From SZUA-186 sp039714155 (lineage in GTDB: Bacteria; Pseudomonadota; Gammaproteobacteria; UBA9214), in assembly GCA_039714155.1 (NCBI GenBank), contig JBDLJX010000108.1, positions 1 to 8,356 of the forward strand: DNA of 8,356 bases, written 5' to 3'. Position numbers and translations under genes: made by a program. Below are positions 6,081-8,356 of the stretch, piece after piece (position 1 is the first letter of the stretch; each line of letters opens with the position of its first letter). Below the pieces are notes generated by a model that was not told the DNA's origin, ran no database searches, and saw nothing but the letters and a program-made list of their open reading frames with translations.

Positions 6081-7844
6081 GTGAAACTGCTGCCGGAAAG
6101 CACATTGCACCAGCTGGGGGAGCGCCTGGGCCGGCTCTATGGTGCGGAACTGTCGCCGCGGCTGATGCAGCGACTGATCCTGCTGGCACAGCGTCATGAC
6201 CTGGAACCGGTGAAGTGCAAGCGGCCGGACGGCGAGCTCTGGGACCAGCGTGACAACGTGCTGATTACCTATGGCGATCTGATTCATGCGCCCCATGATG
6301 ACCATCTGGCGACGCTGCAGCGCTTTCTGTCACAGCGGCTCAGGGACACGATCCGGATTGTGCATCTGCTGCCGTTTTTTCCGTACAGCTCGGATGAAGG
6401 CTTCTCGGTAATCGACTACCTGGAGGTGAACCCGGCACTCGGGGGGTGGGCGGATGTGCATGCGATCGGGGCGGATTTTGGTCTGATGTTCGACCTGGTG
6501 CTGAATCACTGCTCGAGCCGCAGCCCCTGGTTCGAATGCTATATGAGCGGTATTGCACCGTTCCGGGATTATTTCATCGAGGTAGAACCGGGCACTGATC
6601 TGGGAGCCGTGGTGCGTCCCCGCACTACTCCCCTGCTCACACCGGTACAGACCCCGGCAGGGGAGCGTTGTGTCTGGACAACCTTCAGCGCCGACCAGAT
6701 CGATCTTGATTTCGCCAACCAGGATGTGTTGTTCGAGTTCCTCGACATCCTGTTGTCCTATGTCCGGCACGGAGCGCGCATCATCCGTCTCGATGCCATC
6801 GCCTATCTATGGAAGGAGATCGGCAGTTCCTGTATCAATTTGCCGCAGACCCACGAAGTGGTGAAGCTGCTTCGCGATATCCTGGAGATGCTGGTGCCCG
6901 GTGTTTTGCTGCTCACGGAGACCAATTTACCCCAGGAGCAGAACAGCAGCTATTTTGGCGACGGCGACGAGGCGCACATGGTTTACCAGTTCAGTCTGCC
7001 GCCCCTGCTGTTGCATGCACTGCACACGGGTAGCACACGATACCTGACGGACTGGGCCGCGTCGTTGCCGAAATTGCCCGCGGGCTGCACCTACCTCAAT
7101 TTCACGGCCTCGCACGATGGTATCGGGGTACGGCCGCTGGAGGGGTTGGTGCCCGAGTCCGAACTGCAGGCACTTGCCGACGGCATCCAGCAGCGCGGTG
7201 GGTGGATATCCAGTCATACCAGGGAGGACGGGTCCGAGAGTCCCTATGAGTTCAACATTACCTACTACGACGCCCTGGGTGGGCCGGGGCATCCGGACTC
7301 CGACCTGCATATCGCACGCTTCTTGTGTTCCCAGGCCGTGATGCTGGCCCTGAAGGGCATCCCGGCCATCTATTTCCACAGCCTGACGGCGACCCATAAC
7401 GATCACATCGGTGTCGACCGCAACGGGCACGCCAGATCCATCAACCGGCGGCGCTGGGGAGAAGCGGAACTGAACGCATTGCTGGACGATTCCTCGACGG
7501 CCACTTCGCGGGTGTTTCACGAGTATGTAAGACTGCTGCGGCTGCGTGCGGTGCATCCGGCCTTTCATCCGGATGCCGTGCAGGTGGTGCTGGAGCTGGA
7601 AGACGGGCTGTTTGGACTGCTGCGCACCGCACTGGATGACCGGGAACTGATGGTCTGTGTCAGTAATCTGAGTCCGGATACACGCGCGTTCGACCTGGCG
7701 GAGGTTGCAACCAGGGCCGGGGCGTCAGGAGGTAACTGGCATGAACTGATCAAGGACCAGCCGGTGGCTGTTGGTGCTGGCACGACGAGGGTGGTGCTGG
7801 AACCCTATCAGAATGTCTGGCTGCTGGGACAGGCAGCCACATGA
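6081..7844 (+). CDS. GH13 subfamily 18 sugar phosphorylase, probable glucosylglycerate phosphorylase
   Basis: A 587-residue cytoplasmic retaining phosphorylase of the sucrose phosphorylase group. It would cleave a glucoside with phosphate to glucose 1-phosphate plus the free aglycone. The (beta/alpha)8 barrel motifs are complete: region I MFDLVLNHCS (D138, N142, H143), region II RIIRLDAIAY with nucleophile D238, region III LLTETNLP with acid/base E280, and region IV TASHDGIG with D346. GIPAIYFHSL (426-435) and RSINRRRW (452-459) are typical of GH13_18, and a small beta domain ends the protein. The length exceeds the roughly 500 residues of bifidobacterial sucrose phosphorylase and is nearer the glucosylglycerate phosphorylase branch (E. 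coli YcjM, Meiothermus enzyme). With gpgS divergent alongside, glucosylglycerate is the favoured substrate; sucrose, sucrose 6-phosphate and glucosylglycerol remain possible. The start is a GTG 3 nt after the preceding stop with no good ribosome site, pointing to translational coupling. Confidence 0.9.
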   Translation: MKLLPESTLHQLGERLGRLYGAELSPRLMQRLILLAQRHDLEPVKCKRPDGELWDQRDNVLITYGDLIHAPHDDHLATLQRFLSQRLRDTIRIVHLLPFFPYSSDEGFSVIDYLEVNPALGGWADVHAIGADFGLMFDLVLNHCSSRSPWFECYMSGIAPFRDYFIEVEPGTDLGAVVRPRTTPLLTPVQTPAGERCVWTTFSADQIDLDFANQDVLFEFLDILLSYVRHGARIIRLDAIAYLWKEIGSSCINLPQTHEVVKLLRDILEMLVPGVLLLTETNLPQEQNSSYFGDGDEAHMVYQFSLPPLLLHALHTGSTRYLTDWAASLPKLPAGCTYLNFTASHDGIGVRPLEGLVPESELQALADGIQQRGGWISSHTREDGSESPYEFNITYYDALGGPGHPDSDLHIARFLCSQAVMLALKGIPAIYFHSLTATHNDHIGVDRNGHARSINRRRWGEAELNALLDDSSTATSRVFHEYVRLLRLRAVHPAFHPDAVQVVLELEDGLFGLLRTALDDRELMVCVSNLSPDTRAFDLAEVATRAGASGGNWHELIKDQPVAVGAGTTRVVLEPYQNVWLLGQAAT

Positions 7845-7876
7845 AGACTGATTCTGGTGGGATCAACGGGACCGAC

Positions 7877-7903
7877 TAGCCCGCTCATGCGGCATGCGGG
7901 CTA
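7877..7903 (+). terminator. Hairpin after the phosphorylase gene, possible terminator
   Basis: TAGCCCGC and GCGGGCTA form an 8-bp GC-rich perfect stem around an 11-nt loop, 32 nt after the stop of the phosphorylase gene. No U-tract follows directly; the nearest T-run (7951-7957) is 47 nt further on. It could be a Rho-dependent end, a 3'-end stabiliser or a weak intrinsic terminator. Confidence 0.45.
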
Positions 7904-8053
7904 AGTTGAGACGGCTAAAAAAGTATAATCAATTGATATAATTATGCATGTTTTTTTGGCAGTCTTTATTTAATCGGGCGCTTTACATGCATCATAGGTC
8001 TTGTCTAAACTATACTGGTAAGTGTCATAATCAAATAGAGTGAGGAATTCTCA
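7904..8053 (+). promoter_or_regulatory. AT-rich upstream region of the sulfur globule protein gene
   Basis: This stretch is markedly AT-rich against its GC-rich surroundings and contains two TATAAT hexamers (7924-7929, 7937-7942), a 10-bp palindrome ATCAATTGAT (7928-7937) and a T7 run (7951-7957). Nearer the gene, TTGTCT (8001-8006) and CATAAT (8026-8031), 19 nt apart, are a plausible sigma-70 promoter; a TATACT at 8011-8016 is an alternative -10. GAGGAA at 8042-8047 is a strong ribosome site 6 nt before the ATG. A strong, regulated promoter would suit an abundant structural protein; the exact start is not determined. Confidence 0.4.
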
Positions 8054-8356
8054 ATGAAAACATTAAAAACTACTGTTGCAGCAGCATTCATCGCCGGCAT
8101 GGTCGCACTACCGATGCAGTCAGCCCATGCCTGGTGGGGCGGCGGTCCCGGTGGCTGGGGCGACAACTATGGCAGTGAGTGGGGCCCGTTCGACGGTGAC
8201 GGCTGGGGCGACATGGACTTCAGCATGAGTGGCAGCGGTCGTGGACGCGGTTACGGTCGTGGTTACGGCCGTGGTTACGGCTACGGCTATGGCGGCTACC
8301 CGGGCTACGGCTACGGCGGCGGCCCGTACGGCGGCTACGGCGGCCCGTACGGCGGC
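8054..8356 (+). CDS. Sulfur globule protein (SgpA/SgpB-like), 3' end outside window
   Basis: Codes for an exported envelope protein that likely surrounds sulfur globules, which in this family lie in the periplasm of bacteria oxidising sulfide or thiosulfate. The 101 visible residues start with a Sec signal peptide: KTLK, a hydrophobic stretch AAAFIAGMVALP, and a cleavage site at SAHA|WW (after residue 26). The mature part opens WWGGGPGGWGD, then an acidic Trp/Gly/Asp segment (35-56), SMSGSGRGRG (57-66), and Gly-Tyr-Arg then Gly-Gly-Tyr-Pro repeats. This order of composition blocks closely matches the Allochromatium Sgp proteins as I know them. It has its own ribosome site (GAGGAA) and upstream AT-rich region, so it is a separate unit from the sugar genes. 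The frame is open at the window edge; family proteins are not much longer, so most of the gene is probably here. A generic Gly-rich repeat protein is the alternative. Confidence 0.8.
   Translation, partial: MKTLKTTVAAAFIAGMVALPMQSAHAWWGGGPGGWGDNYGSEWGPFDGDGWGDMDFSMSGSGRGRGYGRGYGRGYGYGYGGYPGYGYGGGPYGGYGGPYGG
8249..8284 (+). repeat. 12-bp tandem repeat coding Gly-Tyr-Gly-Arg
   Basis: Two near-identical copies of GGTTACGGYCGT followed by a third diverging at its end (CTAC) encode GYGR-GYGR-GYGY inside the sulfur globule protein gene. Copy number may vary between strains by slippage in steps of four residues without breaking the frame. Confidence 0.75.
8318..8356 (+). repeat. 21-bp repeat coding Gly-Gly-Pro-Tyr-Gly-Gly-Tyr
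   Basis: A 21-bp unit at 8318-8338 recurs perfectly over the 18 bases visible at 8339-8356, encoding GGPYGGY. The array continues past the window edge, so its copy number is unknown. Confidence 0.75.

Noticed and set aside
5271..6305. 344-codon open frame on the minus strand, antisense to the GT4-like gene
   Set aside because: It overlaps a gene with clear family motifs and runs into the next gene, its translation shows no recognisable domain, and long antisense frames are common in GC-rich coding DNA.
7943..7993. Paired ATGCATG and CATGCAT as a long-loop hairpin
   Set aside because: ATGCAT is self-complementary, so the two copies pair by default, and the 35-nt AT-rich loop makes a meaningful structure doubtful.
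1..8356. CRISPR array, insertion sequence, tRNA or rRNA gene, attachment site
   Set aside because: No spaced direct repeats, transposase motifs, terminal inverted repeats or structured RNA signatures were seen; the only direct repeats are the in-frame coding repeats of the sulfur globule protein.

Overview
The window looks like a chromosomal segment of a GC-rich, sulfur-oxidising gammaproteobacterium. The main clue is the right-hand end: a signal peptide followed by a Gly/Tyr/Trp-rich, Arg-containing low-complexity protein that closely resembles the sulfur globule envelope proteins (SgpA/SgpB type) of purple and colourless sulfur bacteria (Chromatiales and relatives). The placement at order level is inference. 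The six other genes are closely packed and form one functional locus.

Layout. On the minus strand, read right to left from about 4619 to 70, is a four-gene operon. It encodes an M20-type metallohydrolase-like protein with a degenerate active site, a clear glucosyl-3-phosphoglycerate synthase (GpgS, GT81), a GT-B fold glycosyltransferase with a long C-terminal extension, and a HAD-superfamily hydrolase. The first two overlap by 8 bp; the later gaps are 32 and 17 nt. On the plus strand, starting divergently at 4815, is a two-gene operon: a GT4-like glycosyltransferase and, 3 nt after its stop, a GH13 subfamily 18 sugar phosphorylase (sucrose or glucosylglycerate phosphorylase type). A 195-bp divergent intergenic region (4620-4814) separates them and carries a perfect 6-5-6 dyad (4745-4761) next to a possible -10 box. 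After the phosphorylase come a GC-rich hairpin (7877-7903), an AT-rich regulatory stretch, and the sulfur globule protein gene (8054 onward), which runs off the window.

How the genes may work together. GpgS makes glucosyl-3-phosphoglycerate from an NDP-glucose and 3-phosphoglycerate, the first step to glucosylglycerate, a negatively charged compatible solute. The HAD protein is the only phosphatase candidate, but it has Tyr where phosphatases of this superfamily normally have the acid/base Asp. The two GT-B glycosyltransferases look like distant relatives of each other and could extend the product to a di- or oligosaccharide glycerate, as the MggA and MggS enzymes do for mannosylglucosylglycerate. 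The GH13_18 enzyme could recycle glucosylglycerate to glucose 1-phosphate and glycerate. The locus would then hold both synthesis and turnover of a glycosylglycerate solute, plus an apparently non-catalytic M20-like protein of unknown role. The final product is inference; GpgS and the GH13_18 assignment rest on visible motifs.
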